Assembly: GCF_009377345.1 (NCBI RefSeq)
Contig: NZ_WBSL01000009.1
Location: 1 to 64,000 of the forward strand
DNA from: Deinococcus terrestris
GTDB lineage: Bacteria > Deinococcota > Deinococci > Deinococcales > Deinococcaceae
Length of the DNA: 64,000 nt
Direction: 5' to 3'
Under the pieces are notes generated by a model. That model saw nothing but the letters and a program-made list of their open reading frames with translations, was not told the DNA's origin and made no database searches. A program made the position numbers and the translations under genes. Shown piece after piece: positions 28,995-46,601 of this stretch. Position 1 is the stretch's first letter. Each line of letters starts with the position of its first letter.

Positions 28995-29000
28995 AAGGTA
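28995..29000 (-). promoter_or_regulatory. -10 box (TACCTT) of glcFDE, leaderless type
   Basis: TACCTT on the minus strand lies 6 nt before the glcF ATG. Confidence 0.5.
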
Positions 29001-29008
29001 GCAGCTTT

Positions 29009-29088
29009 CAGCCGTCAGCACTCAGCCCCAGAACGCCCAAGCGTACCGCCTGAGCTGCTCAGGGCTGACTGCGCAACGCTGACGGCTG
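29009..29088. repeat. 80-bp imperfect inverted repeat between glcF and ppsR
   Basis: CAGCCGTCAGC (29009-29019) is perfectly inverted at 29078-29088. An inner pair, ACTCAGCCC and GGGCTGACT, matches at 8 of 9 positions. The whole could fold into a long hairpin. It looks like a small intergenic repeat of the kind scattered through Deinococcus genomes, and may also act as a terminator for ppsR. Confidence 0.55.
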
Positions 29089-29097
29089 GCCCCTCCC

Positions 29098-29907
29098 CTA
29101 CCCCCGCCGCACCTGCGCCAGAATCCCCGCCGCGATCTCCTCCACGCTGGCGGAGGTGGTGTCGCGCACCGGAATGCCCACGCGGGAAAAGAGGCGCTCT
29201 GCCCGCCGGACCTCGTGCTCGCACTGCTCGAGGCTGGCGTAGCGGCTCCCGGCCTTGCGCTGGGTGCGGATGGCGTGCAGGCGGCGGGGGTCGATGGTCA
29301 GGCCGTGCAGCTTGGCGCGGTGGGCTTCCAGCGGCCGGGGCAGCGACTCGCGCTCGAAGTCGTCTTCCGCGAGGGGGTAATTACTCGCGCGGACTCCGTG
29401 CTGGAGGGCCAGGAAGAGGCTGGTGGGCGTCTTTCCGGCCCGCGAGACGCCGACCAGAATCACGTCCGAGAGGCCGTACTGCTTGTCGCCCACCCCGTCG
29501 TCGGTGGCGAGGGCGAAGTCGAGGGCGTCCATCCGGGCGAGGTAGCTCGTCTGATCGTGCATGTCGTGGTAGCGGCCCACGCTGCGGGCGGCGTTCACGC
29601 CGAATTCCTCCTCCAGCGCTGTAAGGCCCGGCCCCAGCAGGTCGAACAGCCGGGCGGGTGCGGCCTCCAGTTCGCGCAGCACGGCGGCCTCGGTGATGGT
29701 GGTGAAGATCAGCGGGCGCTCGCCCCGCTCGGCCAGGGCCGCCACCTCCCGCGTGACCTCCCGTGCCAGCGCCAGGGTAGAGACGAAGGAGCGCTGCACG
29801 TACCGCAGCGGCTGGTCCGGAAAGTGGGCCAGCAGCGCCCGCGCGGTGGTCTCGGCAGTCAGTCCGGTGTGGTCGGAAACGATCAGGACGGTTCGGGAGG
29901 AGGTCAT
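29098..29907 (-). CDS. ppsR: PEP synthase regulatory protein (kinase/pyrophosphorylase, DUF299)
   Basis: A 269-residue protein. The N-terminal [20 protein letters not shown] and the P-loop GVSRAGKT at 153-160 are characteristic. [10 protein letters not shown] follows. These bifunctional enzymes phosphorylate a threonine of PEP synthase with ADP and remove it with phosphate, switching the enzyme off and on. The gene is divergent from ppsA, which supports that target rather than pyruvate phosphate dikinase. The open frame extends upstream to 30006 without homology. Confidence 0.93.
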   Translation of the reverse strand: MTSSRTVLIVSDHTGLTAETTARALLAHFPDQPLRYVQRSFVSTLALAREVTREVAALAERGERPLIFTTITEAAVLRELEAAPARLFDLLGPGLTALEEEFGVNAARSVGRYHDMHDQTSYLARMDALDFALATDDGVGDKQYGLSDVILVGVSRAGKTPTSLFLALQHGVRASNYPLAEDDFERESLPRPLEAHRAKLHGLTIDPRRLHAIRTQRKAGSRYASLEQCEHEVRRAERLFSRVGIPVRDTTSASVEEIAAGILAQVRRG

Positions 29908-30054
29908 GGGGGCAGCGTGACACGCCGGGCGGGGGACCGTGTCACCCCAGATGGAACGCCCCGCCGGGGGCGGGCGGGGTAAGCTGGGAAGGTTCCACAA
30001 CACCAACCCCCGCCGCTTCCACGCCGGGGCGCCCTACCAGAACGGAGAACGCGC

Positions 30055-32424
<2,370 letters not shown>

Positions 32425-32453
32425 GCACGGCCGCCTGAACCGCACTCTTGAGC

Positions 32454-32483
32454 CGAGGCCCTACCAGAGATGACGGGGCCTCG
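32454..32483 (+). terminator. Hairpin after ppsA without T tract
   Basis: CGAGGCCC / GGGCCTCG, an 8-bp stem with a 14-nt loop, 30 nt after the ppsA stop. No T run follows. Confidence 0.35.
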
Positions 32484-32527
32484 AACTACGTCACAAGTAG
32501 AGGCGGCTTGGCAAGGACGCGCCCCGC

Positions 32528-33724
32528 CTACTTCAGGTTCTCGGCGTTCACAATCTGAACCTTGGCGACCCGGGGCTGGAGCACGTCGTCGAAGCGCATG
32601 ATCAGCACGCGCGAGTTCATCCGTTCGCCGGTGTCCGAAAAGGCCACCGCGCCGGTGATGGTCGCGCAGCGGTCCTTGTCTGCCGCGAAGCACGCCGGGA
32701 GGTTGACCTTGCGGACGGCGGCGCTGACCTGTGCCCGGGTCGGGAGGGTCCGGGACGTGGAGGTCGCCTTGATCGCGTCCAGTAGCGCATTTGTCGCGTC
32801 ATAGGCGTAGAGGGCCACGCCGCTCGGCTTGGTCTTGTAGGCCGTCTGGTAGCGGCCAGCGAAGGTCGGCGCATTGGAAAAGGCGCTGAGCGGTCCAAAG
32901 ACGGTGCTGTACACGACGCCCGCGCCCGCGATGCCGGTGCGCTGAAGGAAACTCGGCGAGTCGAGGCCGTCGCCACCCATGAACGTCGCCGTGACACCTG
33001 CCGCCCGCAGCGCCTTGACGAGTTGCGATCCGGTATCGTCGGTGCCCCCGAAGTACACGACGGGGGCTCCACTGGCCTTGACCCTCTTGACCACCTCGGC
33101 AATCTGGGTAGGGGTCGAGGCCCCGGCGTAGGCGGCCACGTTCACCTTGCGCTTCTTGAGGTTGCTCATCAGCGCCCGCGTCAGGCCGTTGCCGTAAGCC
33201 GTGTTGTCGGAGATCACGTACACCGACCCAGCCTTCAGCTCGTCGTCGATAAAGGCCGCCGCTGCGACGCCCTGCGCGGCATCCGGGGCCACCACCCGGT
33301 TGAAATGGGTCCAGGCATTCTGGGTGAGTTGATCGCCCGTGCTCGCGGGCGAGATCATCGCCAGCCGCGCGGGGCCGAACGCCTGCGCGACCACGTTGGT
33401 CACGCTGGAATTCAGTGCCCCGACCACCCCCAGCACGCTCCGGTCGGCCACGATGCTCCGGGCGATCTGCGGGGCGAGCGACGCTGACGCCTGATCGTCG
33501 TAGGGCACCAGCACGAGGTTGTGTCCCAGCGCCTGAAACGCCTTAACCTGCTCCTGCACGGCCAGTTCTGCCCCGCGCTTGACCTCGGTGCCGATGGGAG
33601 TGAGACTGCCACTCAGCGGGCTGATGGTCGCGATCTTGATGGTCGCGGCCTCCGCCCCTCCAACCAGCAGCATCCCAGAAACGAAGGCGACTTCGAACCG
33701 CTTCCTGCTCCTTGCTTTGGGCAT
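32528..33724 (-). CDS. ABC transporter substrate-binding protein, branched-chain amino acid (LivJ) type
   Basis: A 398-residue periplasmic-binding protein. After a signal peptide ([15 protein letters not shown]) comes [28 protein letters not shown], the type I Leu/Ile/Val-binding fold. [25 protein letters not shown] and [20 protein letters not shown] are further family stretches. No permease or ATPase gene is near, so it is an orphan receptor or serves a distant transporter. A TACTGT box lies 5 nt before the ATG. Confidence 0.88.
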   Translation of the reverse strand: MPKARSRKRFEVAFVSGMLLVGGAEAATIKIATISPLSGSLTPIGTEVKRGAELAVQEQVKAFQALGHNLVLVPYDDQASASLAPQIARSIVADRSVLGVVGALNSSVTNVVAQAFGPARLAMISPASTGDQLTQNAWTHFNRVVAPDAAQGVAAAAFIDDELKAGSVYVISDNTAYGNGLTRALMSNLKKRKVNVAAYAGASTPTQIAEVVKRVKASGAPVVYFGGTDDTGSQLVKALRAAGVTATFMGGDGLDSPSFLQRTGIAGAGVVYSTVFGPLSAFSNAPTFAGRYQTAYKTKPSGVALYAYDATNALLDAIKATSTSRTLPTRAQVSAAVRKVNLPACFAADKDRCATITGAVAFSDTGERMNSRVLIMRFDDVLQPRVAKVQIVNAENLK

Positions 33725-33729
33725 GTCTC

Positions 33730-33735
33730 ACAGTA
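33730..33735 (-). promoter_or_regulatory. -10 box (TACTGT) of the substrate-binding protein gene
   Basis: TACTGT on the minus strand lies 5 nt before the ATG at 33724. Confidence 0.4.
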
Positions 33736-33777
33736 AGTCCCCCGGATCACACCGCTCTTACACCGGGACACCCCCCG

Positions 33778-34869
33778 TCAGGGTGCCTCTCCTGCACCCA
33801 ACTCCCCGAACAGCGTCGGGGGCGGCTCGGTGGGCGGCCCCAGCCCGGAAGCAGTAATGCCCACGAGCCGCACGCCCCGCCCACCGATCAGCTCAGCGGT
33901 CACGAGGCGAGCGGCGGTGCGGGCGAGCGTGGCCCCGTCGCGCACCGCATAGGGCAGGGTCACCCGGCGGGTCACCACCGAGCGGTCGTCGAGCTTGAGC
34001 TTGAGGACGACGACCCGCCCGGCTAGGCCCGCCCGCGCGAGCCGCTCCTCGACCGCCCGCGCCAGGGGCGGCAGGACGGCGCGGACGGCCTCGACGCCGC
34101 GCAGGTCGTCCGCGTAGGTTTCCTCGGTGCCGACCGACACCGGGGCGCGGTCCGGCTCGACCGGGCGGTCGTCCTCGCCCCGGGCGATGCGGGCGAAGTG
34201 TTCCCCCACCCGCCCGAACCACGCGGCGAGGTGGGCAGGAGGCGTGCGCCGCAGGTCGGCCCCGGTGTGGATGCCGTGGGCGGCGAGTTTGGCGGCGGTG
34301 GCCGGGCCGATGCCGTGGAAGGCGGAGGTCGGCAGCGAGGCCAGCAGTGTGTCCGCCTGCGCGGGCAGCAGCACAGTCAGGCCGTCGGGCTTGTTCAGGC
34401 CGCTCGCGAGCTTGGCGAGGAACTTGTTCACGCTGACACCCGCCGTGGCGGTCAACCCGGTGGCCGCCCGAATCTCGGCGCGGATGCCCTGGGCGATGCG
34501 GGTCGCACTCGGTCCACCCCGCAGCGGCGCGGTCACGTCGAGGTAAGCCTCGTCCAGCGCGAGCGGCTCGACTAGGGGGGTGTAGCCCCGGAACACCTCA
34601 CGGACCTGGGCGCTCACCTCGCGGTAGGCGTCGAACCTCGGCTCCACGACGACCAGCCCCGGACAGCGTTCCAGCGCCCGGTACAGCGGCATCGCGCTGC
34701 GGACCCCGAAGGGGCGTGCCTCGTAGCTCGCCGTCAGGACCACGCTGCGTTTGCCGCCCCAGGCGACCGCGACGGGTTGAGCACGCAGCCGGGGATCGTC
34801 ACGCTGCTCCACGGACGCGTAAAAGGCGTCCATGTCCACGTGGATGATCTTGCGCGGCGGCTCTCCCAC
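33778..34869 (-). CDS. dinB: DNA polymerase IV (Y family)
   Basis: A 363-residue translesion polymerase. It begins HVDMDAFYASVEQRDD with catalytic aspartates, and ALDEAYLDVT holds the second acidic pair. The steric residues of the nucleotide pocket lie in VVLTASYEARPFGVRSAMP. The helix-hairpin-helix region GIGPATAAKLAAHGI and the little-finger domain follow. There is no obvious C-terminal clamp-binding extension. The GTG start has TAGACT 7 nt upstream, a leaderless promoter. No palindromic radiation-response motif was seen upstream. Confidence 0.92.
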   Translation of the reverse strand: MGEPPRKIIHVDMDAFYASVEQRDDPRLRAQPVAVAWGGKRSVVLTASYEARPFGVRSAMPLYRALERCPGLVVVEPRFDAYREVSAQVREVFRGYTPLVEPLALDEAYLDVTAPLRGGPSATRIAQGIRAEIRAATGLTATAGVSVNKFLAKLASGLNKPDGLTVLLPAQADTLLASLPTSAFHGIGPATAAKLAAHGIHTGADLRRTPPAHLAAWFGRVGEHFARIARGEDDRPVEPDRAPVSVGTEETYADDLRGVEAVRAVLPPLARAVEERLARAGLAGRVVVLKLKLDDRSVVTRRVTLPYAVRDGATLARTAARLVTAELIGGRGVRLVGITASGLGPPTEPPPTLFGELGAGEAP

Positions 34870-34876
34870 GCCCCCG

Positions 34877-34882
34877 AGTCTA
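34877..34882 (-). promoter_or_regulatory. -10 box (TAGACT) of dinB, leaderless type
   Basis: TAGACT on the minus strand lies 7 nt before the GTG at 34869. Confidence 0.5.
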
Positions 34883-34885
34883 GGC

Positions 34886-36094
<1,209 letters not shown>

Positions 36095-36102
36095 CGGGAG
36101 GC

Positions 36103-36108
36103 AGGGTA
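36103..36108 (-). promoter_or_regulatory. -10 box (TACCCT) of the rRNA methyltransferase gene
   Basis: TACCCT on the minus strand lies 8 nt before the ATG at 36094. Confidence 0.4.
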
Positions 36109-36183
36109 GCGCAGGGGGGGTGAGGGGAATGGGAGCGCCCCACCACCCCGCGCAAATGCGCCACATGAGAGCGGGCTTTCCCC

Positions 36184-36189
36184 TAGGCT
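36184..36189 (+). promoter_or_regulatory. -10 box (TAGGCT) of the Ig-like lipoprotein gene
   Basis: TAGGCT lies 6 nt before the GTG at 36196. The intervening bases are G-rich and could also act as a weak ribosome site. Confidence 0.45.
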
Positions 36190-36195
36190 CGGGGG

Positions 36196-37038
36196 GTGAA
36201 GACCAACTTCTGTCTGCCTCTCCTGGGTTCTGCCCTGCTGCTTGCCTCGTGCGGCGGAGGAACTCCGCAACCTGCCACAGACCGCACGGCGCCCACCGTC
36301 AGCCTCAATGCCGCCCAGAGCGGCACGACCGTCAATCTCACGGCCAGCGCCAGCGATAACGTCGGCGTGACGCGGGTGGAGTTCTACCGGGGCGAGACCC
36401 TGATTTACACGGACACCGACGCGCCATACACCTCTAGCTTCGCTGTCACCAGCAGCGACAACGGCCAGCTCAACGTGAGTGCGCGGGCCTACGACGCGGC
36501 CGGTAACCAGGGCTGGGCCGTGGCAGATAGCAGCACCGGGCAGATCATTCAGGGGGGAGCCATGATCCTCTTTGACGAGTTGCAAAACTCGGGCCGCACG
36601 GTGGCGATTGGCGCCTACACCAACGACGCGCAGACCCAGACGGGAGCGAGCCTACTCGGCCCCATCACGGCAGCGGGCGAACTGGAGACCTTCTTCTCCT
36701 ACGATCTGAATGCCGATGATCCGCGTGCCTATCTGGTGGCGAGCGACGACGACGGGCGCCTGGAAAACTACGAGGGCGACCCCACCTTCTTCGGCGCAGG
36801 TGCCCTTGTTGACCGGGTCACCCAGCAGCCTAACCGAGCAGTCTATGTCGCCCTCGTGCAGGTGAGCAGCGATGTACCCAACGAGCTGACCGCACAGGCT
36901 GCCGCCAAGACGGACGCCCGCGCCCTGGCCGCCCAGACTGTTCAGCGCCAGTTCCGCACTGGGGCGAACCTCCAGGCCCAGGCTTTGGAGGTGTCCGGCA
37001 TCCGGCAGCAAGCCCTGAACCTCCTCGAACGCCGCTAA
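36196..37038 (+). CDS. Putative lipoprotein with an N-terminal Ig-like domain
   Basis: A 280-residue protein. The lipoprotein signal [21 protein letters not shown] has lipobox LLASC. Residues of about 30-105 ([11 protein letters not shown] ... [21 protein letters not shown] ... [10 protein letters not shown]) match bacterial Ig-like domains found in surface proteins. The C-terminal half is of unknown type and ends in a helical [21 protein letters not shown] stretch. It probably sits on the outer face of the membrane. It stands alone and is followed by a convergent hairpin. Confidence 0.75.
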   Translation: MKTNFCLPLLGSALLLASCGGGTPQPATDRTAPTVSLNAAQSGTTVNLTASASDNVGVTRVEFYRGETLIYTDTDAPYTSSFAVTSSDNGQLNVSARAYDAAGNQGWAVADSSTGQIIQGGAMILFDELQNSGRTVAIGAYTNDAQTQTGASLLGPITAAGELETFFSYDLNADDPRAYLVASDDDGRLENYEGDPTFFGAGALVDRVTQQPNRAVYVALVQVSSDVPNELTAQAAAKTDARALAAQTVQRQFRTGANLQAQALEVSGIRQQALNLLERR

Positions 37039-37048
37039 GTTTCAGCGA

Positions 37049-37080
37049 AGAGGGCGACTCCGTGCGTGGAGTCGCCCTCT
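37049..37080. terminator. Hairpin between convergent lipoprotein and thiolase genes
   Basis: A 13-bp perfect stem (AGAGGGCGACTCC and its complement) with a 6-nt loop. T residues are sparse on both sides. Confidence 0.6.
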
Positions 37081-37095
37081 TGCCATTCTCCAACC

Positions 37096-38307
<1,212 letters not shown>

Positions 38308-38333
38308 AGTTATTACTCCTTACTTCGGTTACT

Positions 38334-39293
38334 CTAGCTCTCCGGCAGGTGTTTCGATAGGACTTGGCTCATATTCAGGATTGAATGCGACGGAACAACA
38401 ACGTCAAATTCAACAAACTTAGTACTTTCAATGTGTTCTGATCCTATATCTGCATCGTCATCAATAAGAACTAAAGCTCCGTAGAAGTCAAATATTCTTA
38501 CGTAGATAGCCTTGGCTGGTTGCCCTATGATGGCTATCAGATGGTCGGATTTCACGAAGTCGAAGATGTCCCTAAACTTGCTTAAAAAGTCCATCTGCCC
38601 TCGCAGCTTGAGTTCAGCAAGGTCGCTTAAGTTAGCTGAGGGATTCATAATAAATTTTCTGAGGCGCTTACTGCTTTCCGATTGTATGTAATCGCTACCA
38701 AGTTCCTCAGAAGCGATTTCGTACACTATTTTGAGAACCGCTTGGTCTATACCTATCAAATTTATGGTGTGGGTAAAACTAACCTCGGGATTCTCCGTCG
38801 ATCTGTGTATAGGTGTGACACTTGCTGGGTCCATTTCAAGACCCTTTTTCAGCATTCTAGCGGCAATCTTTTCCAGAATTTCGGGAAGCTCAACTTCTTT
38901 GGTTGCATCAAGAGATATGGCAACACGCTGAGCGCCATTTTCATCTGTGTAGTATTTGACGTTTGTATCGAGAATAAGCTTCCCTGGCGCCTCTTCCCCA
39001 ATCTCCCACTTGATACCTACGTTTGGATCACTCACTAACTTTCCATATGAGAGGGGGTGCTTCAGGTTTTTTCTTCTGCCGGTCAAACCTTTCTGGAAGC
39101 GAACGATCTCCACCAGAAAGTTTGAGACAAGGTGGACATCAACCTTTGAACCAAGATAGCTGTTACAATCTTTGCAAACACGCCTAATCACCAAGCTGCC
39201 ACCAATAGCATCAGGAATTATATGCTCATCAGTAAGTTCTTGGAAAAAGTTTAGGCAAAAAATGCACTGCTGCCCAGGTGGGGAATCTGTCAT
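38334..39293 (-). CDS. AT-rich HNH-endonuclease-like protein, probably acquired
   Basis: A 319-residue protein. The N-terminus carries a zinc-ribbon HNH layout: CIFC (10-13), DEHIIP (22-27) and CKDCN (40-44). This matches HNH_5-type nuclease domains. The remaining 270 residues are an alpha/beta region I cannot assign. The gene is strikingly AT-rich and uses codons unlike every neighbour, which signals recent transfer. The ATG overlaps the stop of the upstream hydrolase (ATGA). The open frame extends further upstream only as a shadow of the hydrolase. It could be a defence nuclease, a homing-type enzyme or a regulatory protein; the sequence does not decide. Confidence 0.72.
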   Translation of the reverse strand: MTDSPPGQQCIFCLNFFQELTDEHIIPDAIGGSLVIRRVCKDCNSYLGSKVDVHLVSNFLVEIVRFQKGLTGRRKNLKHPLSYGKLVSDPNVGIKWEIGEEAPGKLILDTNVKYYTDENGAQRVAISLDATKEVELPEILEKIAARMLKKGLEMDPASVTPIHRSTENPEVSFTHTINLIGIDQAVLKIVYEIASEELGSDYIQSESSKRLRKFIMNPSANLSDLAELKLRGQMDFLSKFRDIFDFVKSDHLIAIIGQPAKAIYVRIFDFYGALVLIDDDADIGSEHIESTKFVEFDVVVPSHSILNMSQVLSKHLPES

Positions 39294-40471
39294 ACCTTCA
39301 CCTCCTCCAACACAAGCGCCACAAACCTCTCCAACGCCGCGTCGTACCCCGCCGGGTCGAGGTTCCAGCAGCGGATGTGCTTGGCTCCCTCGACCCGGTG
39401 GTACTCCACCAGATCGGGGCGGGCGGCGGCGAGGGCGTCGGCCTGCCCCACCGGAATGGTGCGGTCGCGGGTGCCGTGCCACAGGAGGATGGGCACCTTG
39501 AAACCAGGGGCGGCCCTGATCTGGTCCACCGCGTCGAAGTCCTGCCCGGAGCGGCGGGTGACGACGTACTGCACGAAGGTCGCCACATGCCGCGCCACGA
39601 AGGGCGGCAGGCCGTACCGCTGCCCCTGCCAGCGGATGGTCGCTCGCCAGTCGAGCACCGGGCAGTCGAGCATCACGCCCAGGACGGGGAGGGGGAACGG
39701 CTCGTGCTTGTCACGCAACACGCTCAGGACGATGTTGCCGCCCATCGAAAAGCCGTACAGCACCGCCCGCCGGTAGCCCGCTTCCTTCGCCCACTCCAGG
39801 GCAGCGAGCACGTCCTCGGCCTCCTCGTCGCCCAGGGTGTGATAGCCGTTCCCGGAGCGCGGGGCACCGAAGGCATTGCGGAAGGTGACGAAGAGGGACC
39901 CCGCGCCTGTGCGCCGCAACGCCGGAAGCATCCTGAGCGCCTGCGAACGCTGGCCGCCGTGCCCGTGGACGACGATCACGATGGCGTCGCGCTCGCCCGA
40001 GACAGGCGGGATGTGCCAGGCGGGCATGTCTCCCAGCGGCGTGCTGATGGCCGTGTTCTCGTACTCCACGCCCAGTTGCGCCGGGGTGCCGTTGTAGACG
40101 AAGGAGGACACCCACGCGAGGGCGCCGTTCGGCAGCACGCCGCGCTCCTCCTGAACCTCGCGCCGCACGAGCGTCCCCGCGATCTTCGCCGGACCCAGGA
40201 TCGCGTGCCCCCGGTTGGGCCGCAGCGGCACGATGCCGATGACCCCGCGTGAGAGGGTTTCCGGCGAGGCGGGCAGGTAGACCGAGTTCCCCCGCCGCCC
40301 CACCGGCACGAACGCCCCCTTCACCCAGCGCGTCTTGGACCGCAGGGTGATCTCGGCGCCGACGAAGGCCCCGACCGCCAGCAGGGCGGCGTAGCCCAGG
40401 GCGGCCCAGGCGGCGACACGGCGCTTGCGGACGTGGCGCAGACGGTCAGGGATAGAGAAACGTCGTTGCAT
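39290..40471 (-). CDS. Membrane-anchored alpha/beta hydrolase
   Basis: A 393-residue protein. One N-terminal transmembrane helix (about 19-40, [22 protein letters not shown]) is followed by an extracytoplasmic region. The alpha/beta-hydrolase fold has the oxyanion motif VVHGHGGQ (168-174) and the nucleophile Ser242 in YGFSMGGN. The acid is probably in HGTRDRTIP and the histidine in GAKHIRC. The substrate is unknown; an ester or peptide is likely. It is coupled to the HNH gene by a 4-bp overlap. The start at 40471 was chosen for the clean basic N-terminus before the helix. Confidence 0.82.
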   Translation of the reverse strand: MQRRFSIPDRLRHVRKRRVAAWAALGYAALLAVGAFVGAEITLRSKTRWVKGAFVPVGRRGNSVYLPASPETLSRGVIGIVPLRPNRGHAILGPAKIAGTLVRREVQEERGVLPNGALAWVSSFVYNGTPAQLGVEYENTAISTPLGDMPAWHIPPVSGERDAIVIVVHGHGGQRSQALRMLPALRRTGAGSLFVTFRNAFGAPRSGNGYHTLGDEEAEDVLAALEWAKEAGYRRAVLYGFSMGGNIVLSVLRDKHEPFPLPVLGVMLDCPVLDWRATIRWQGQRYGLPPFVARHVATFVQYVVTRRSGQDFDAVDQIRAAPGFKVPILLWHGTRDRTIPVGQADALAAARPDLVEYHRVEGAKHIRCWNLDPAGYDAALERFVALVLEEVKV

Positions 40472-40705
40472 CACTGGTCCTGTAGACAGGCGAATGGGGG
40501 AAGGGGCATGAGTTCTCTCGATATTCCCCTCCTTGTGGGGGACTCGCAGAGCTGCTTGCAGAGGGACGGGGAGGGGCCGGACGCCAGAGGCAACCACGCT
40601 GTTTTACCGAGGAAGTGGCCTTCGACGCCGTGCCCGTTCACCCCCTCCCAGCCTCCCCCCTCGAGGGGGAGGAGCAAAAGACCTCGACCTCCCTCTGCCC
40701 GACCA
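40472..40705. repeat. Intergenic repeat-like region between hydrolase and FadN genes
   Basis: No gene is seen in these 234 bp. They hold several GC-rich dyads. CCTCCCCC-TCGA-GGGGGAGG lies at about 40652-40672, and a CCCCTCC...GGGGAGGGG arrangement surrounds an ACTCGCAGAGCTGCTTGCAGAG-like core near 40528-40576. The style is like the structured element at 55601-55730, though the sequences are not the same. The first dyad could terminate FadN transcription. Confidence 0.4.
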
Positions 40706-43054
<2,349 letters not shown>

Positions 43055-43083
43055 GTGACCTCCTGCGGTGAGGCTCGAAATTC

Positions 43084-43098
43084 TTGAACTCGGTCCAA
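43084..43098. promoter_or_regulatory. Candidate operator upstream of fadN
   Basis: TTGAACTCGGTCCAA is an imperfect palindrome with 6-bp arms (5 of 6 matching). It lies 30 bp before the fadN start, where a TetR-type fatty-acid regulator could bind. Assignment to a regulator is inference. Confidence 0.3.
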
Positions 43099-43155
43099 AG
43101 GTTAGGGGCCGCCGGGGCGTTTGTCCACCGCCGGGGCCACAGAGCGAAAGGTGGG

Positions 43156-44250
43156 TTAACGCGCCGCCAGCCACGCCCGCGCCGCCGTCTCCAACGCGGC
43201 GAAGGAGGCGAAGCCCACAGCACGGGCCGCCCGGTCCCGGTCCCCCGTCTGAGCGAGGGCCTGCGCGAGCCGCCAGGGAGCGTCCCCGCCCTGCCGCGCC
43301 GCCAGGAACTCCACCACGCCGAGGCCCTGACGGTAGGCGTTGTCCCAGCGGTTTTCGGGCACAGCGGGAAAGTCGGCCAGCTCGGCCAGGGGCACCCACC
43401 CGGCGCGGGCGTAGGCGTTCACGCGGGCCTGCCCAGACTGCCAGCTCGACTCGGCGGTAAAGGTGCGGGCGGCGAAGTTCGCCAGCCCCTCGTGCAGCCA
43501 CCAGGGAATGCGCTTGTCCCCGGCGGCTCCCCCGGCCTGGGCCGCCGCCACCCCCACGGCGAGGTGGGTGAACTCGTGCGTCAGCACCCGCAGCGCGGAC
43601 GCCTCGGCCTGGGCCGGGGAGCCGCCGGGCAGCACCAGCTTGATCGCCTCGCCGGGTTCGTTCCAGCCGGAGACAGGTTGCAGCGAGGGGTAGACGGTGG
43701 CGCTGAGGCGTTCGGCGTCGGGGTAGACCTTGACCACGGCCCCCGGCGGGACGGTCAGGCCCAGCACCCGCTCGACCTCGCGGGCGGCGCGGGGCAGCAG
43801 GGGCGCGAGGAACGTGGCCTTCTGCGCCAGCTCCGGCACGCTCAGGGCGAGGAGGCTATCCGTCCCGGTTTTCACGGGGGTCAGGGCCTCGCCCGCGTAG
43901 CGCCAGACCTCGCCCACCCGGACCAGTTGCACGGGGAGGCTAACCCGGCGCACCTCGCCCGGCACCCGCGTCCAGACGAGGTCGAGGGTGGCCGTCGCTC
44001 CGGCTCCCTCTTGCCGCACGTCGCTGAAGCGGTAGGTCACGTCGGCAGGCACTCTGCGGGCGAGGTCGGCGGCGAAGTTGGCCCCCTCCACCGTGAAGGT
44101 GCCGCCGGGAGCGAGCAGGGCGCGGTAGGCGGCGGCGTCGCCCGCACGGGCCGCCGTCTGAAGGGCCGCCGCCAGCTCCGGCGGCGTGCGCTGGGCCAGG
44201 GCGGGGGAACACAGCATCAGTCCCGCGAGGAGGGCGGCGCGAAGGGTCAT
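43156..44250 (-). CDS. Secreted zinc metallopeptidase, MA clan
   Basis: A 364-residue protein. The signal peptide ([17 protein letters not shown]) ends near residue 19. The zinc motif HEFTH is at 225-229, with a downstream glutamate (E254) in [13 protein letters not shown] as third ligand. This is the gluzincin pattern of peptidase-MA-like proteins. The N-terminal 130 residues resemble an NTF2-like domain ([21 protein letters not shown]). The substrate is unknown. Confidence 0.82.
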   Translation of the reverse strand: MTLRAALLAGLMLCSPALAQRTPPELAAALQTAARAGDAAAYRALLAPGGTFTVEGANFAADLARRVPADVTYRFSDVRQEGAGATATLDLVWTRVPGEVRRVSLPVQLVRVGEVWRYAGEALTPVKTGTDSLLALSVPELAQKATFLAPLLPRAAREVERVLGLTVPPGAVVKVYPDAERLSATVYPSLQPVSGWNEPGEAIKLVLPGGSPAQAEASALRVLTHEFTHLAVGVAAAQAGGAAGDKRIPWWLHEGLANFAARTFTAESSWQSGQARVNAYARAGWVPLAELADFPAVPENRWDNAYRQGLGVVEFLAARQGGDAPWRLAQALAQTGDRDRAARAVGFASFAALETAARAWLAAR

Positions 44251-44311
44251 GGCTCAGCTTAAGGGCCGCCTGTGGTCGGCGCAGGACCGGAAGCCACTCT
44301 TCCCACTTCGC

Positions 44312-44602
44312 CTAGCAGAAGAAGGGCGACATGAAGCGCAGCGCCGCCGCCACGCCCACCAGAAACAGGGCCAGGGGTGTCCAGAACGAGCGGCGCGGGG
44401 AGTCCAGCAGCGCGAGCAGAAGGGAGAGGGCCGCGAGCCCGATGGCGAACAGCGCCCGCCTGTCGAAGGCCCGCAGCGTCTCACCACAGTTGTGCAGGGG
44501 GTGTGCCCAGTGCAGGCTGAACAGCAGCAGGCCGAGCAAGGAGGCCAGCAATAGGGCGAGGAGTACCCTCTGTCCGCGTTGTTCAGCGTTCCCAGTCGTC
44601 AC
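44312..44602 (-). CDS. Small membrane protein
   Basis: A 96-residue protein with three hydrophobic segments: about 13-30, 50-66 and 72-90. Two cysteines stand out, one in [13 protein letters not shown] and one as the last residue (MSPFFC). I recognise no family. The GTG start follows GAGGTG. It lies between the DUF1634-like gene and the peptidase gene and may belong to the same transcript. Confidence 0.6.
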   Translation of the reverse strand: MTTGNAEQRGQRVLLALLLASLLGLLLFSLHWAHPLHNCGETLRAFDRRALFAIGLAALSLLLALLDSPRRSFWTPLALFLVGVAAALRFMSPFFC

Positions 44603-44630
44603 GGCACCTCGCCTGGCCTCGGGCGACCCT

Positions 44631-44909
44631 TTAACCCGGCAGGAACTCTTTGACCACGAACACGACAACCAGCCCCGCGAGCGCCGAGAGCGCGGCGACA
44701 CTCAGGCGGCGGTCCCGGTTCCACGCAGTCACGGCGACCCACACGGCCGCCAGCACGGGCACCAGCCCCACCCAGCCCACCGCGAGGGCGGCCAGTCGGG
44801 GGAACAGCACGCCCAGCGCCAGCAGGCCAACGGCCACCCAAAAGCCCAGCGGATAGAGCCACTCCGGCAGGCCCGCGAGTTCGGTGTCGGGCTTCTTCTC
44901 CGGCGTCAT
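44631..44909 (-). CDS. Small membrane protein, DUF1634-like
   Basis: A 92-residue protein with three transmembrane segments (about 19-36, 42-62 and 70-86). The pattern of the second and third helices ([36 protein letters not shown], summarised here) fits DUF1634. That family is usually encoded beside TauE/SafE transporters, as here. Its ATG overlaps the tauE stop by 4 bp (ATGA), which supports a joint function. Confidence 0.65.
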   Translation of the reverse strand: MTPEKKPDTELAGLPEWLYPLGFWVAVGLLALGVLFPRLAALAVGWVGLVPVLAAVWVAVTAWNRDRRLSVAALSALAGLVVVFVVKEFLPG

Positions 44910-45661
44910 GCCTGCCCCCAGTATTTCCACAGCAGTTGCCCCGCCGTGAAGATCAGGAGCACGCTGAAAAAGAGCTTGAGTTGCGCGGCCGGAATGCGGC
45001 TTTGCAGCCCCGCGCCCGCCCGCGCCCCGATTAGCACGCCCAGGGCAACCCCGGCGGCCAGCCGCAGGTCCAGCAGCCCTCCCGCGTGGTACACCAGCGC
45101 GTTCCCCACGGCGGTCAGGCCCATGATGAAGGTCGAGGTGGCGATGGCCTGCCGGATGGGCACCCCTGCGAGGAGGTTCAGCACCGGCACCTGCACCGTC
45201 CCGCCGCCGATGCCCAGCAGGCCGCTCATGATGCCCGCGAAGGTCATCGCGGGGGGCACCAGGCGGCTGGGGGGGCGCTCGACCTCCACCCGCTTGAGGC
45301 CGCGCAACAGGTTGTAGGCCGAGTACAGCAGCAGGGCCGCGAACACCGTCGCCACCGCGCGGGCGGGCAGCACCAGCCCCAGGAAGGAGCCGACCGCCCC
45401 GCCCAGGATGGTGAAGGGAGAGAGCAGGTAGCCCGTCCGCGCCCGCACCAGCCCCTGTTGCAGATAACTCGCCGCCCCGCTCAGGCCCACCGCGAGCACC
45501 CCGATCTGCGACACGGCGACCGCCTGCGCGATGGTAATGTCGCGCCCGAACAGTGGCAGCACGAACTCCAGCGCGGGCACGACGACCACGCCGCCACCGA
45601 GGCCCAGGATCGCGCCCAGCACTCCGGCGAGCAGACCGACGGCAATCACGGCGAGGGTCAA
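44906..45661 (-). CDS. Sulfite exporter TauE/SafE family protein
   Basis: A 251-residue protein of seven to eight transmembrane helices. The duplicated family motif appears as [23 protein letters not shown] at the N-terminus and [19 protein letters not shown] in the second half. The family moves organic or sulfur anions across the membrane. The ORF starts with TTG at 45661; a GTG 12 nt downstream is also possible, and neither has a good ribosome site. Confidence 0.85.
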   Translation of the reverse strand: MTLAVIAVGLLAGVLGAILGLGGGVVVVPALEFVLPLFGRDITIAQAVAVSQIGVLAVGLSGAASYLQQGLVRARTGYLLSPFTILGGAVGSFLGLVLPARAVATVFAALLLYSAYNLLRGLKRVEVERPPSRLVPPAMTFAGIMSGLLGIGGGTVQVPVLNLLAGVPIRQAIATSTFIMGLTAVGNALVYHAGGLLDLRLAAGVALGVLIGARAGAGLQSRIPAAQLKLFFSVLLIFTAGQLLWKYWGQA

Positions 45662-45698
45662 GGTTGGATCACGGCAAGGAGGCTAACACGGCTCTCCC

Positions 45699-46454
<756 letters not shown>

Positions 46455-46601
46455 GGGGGCATTAGACCGCCTGGGGAGGGTCCGGGAGAGGCCGAGGCCC
46501 CGCGTGAAGCAACTCTCTAGCCCCACCGGACGAAAAGGCCGGGGGTCTTCTGCGACGCTGGGAACTGTTCGCAGGGCTTGACCGACAAAGGAGGCAGACA
46601 T

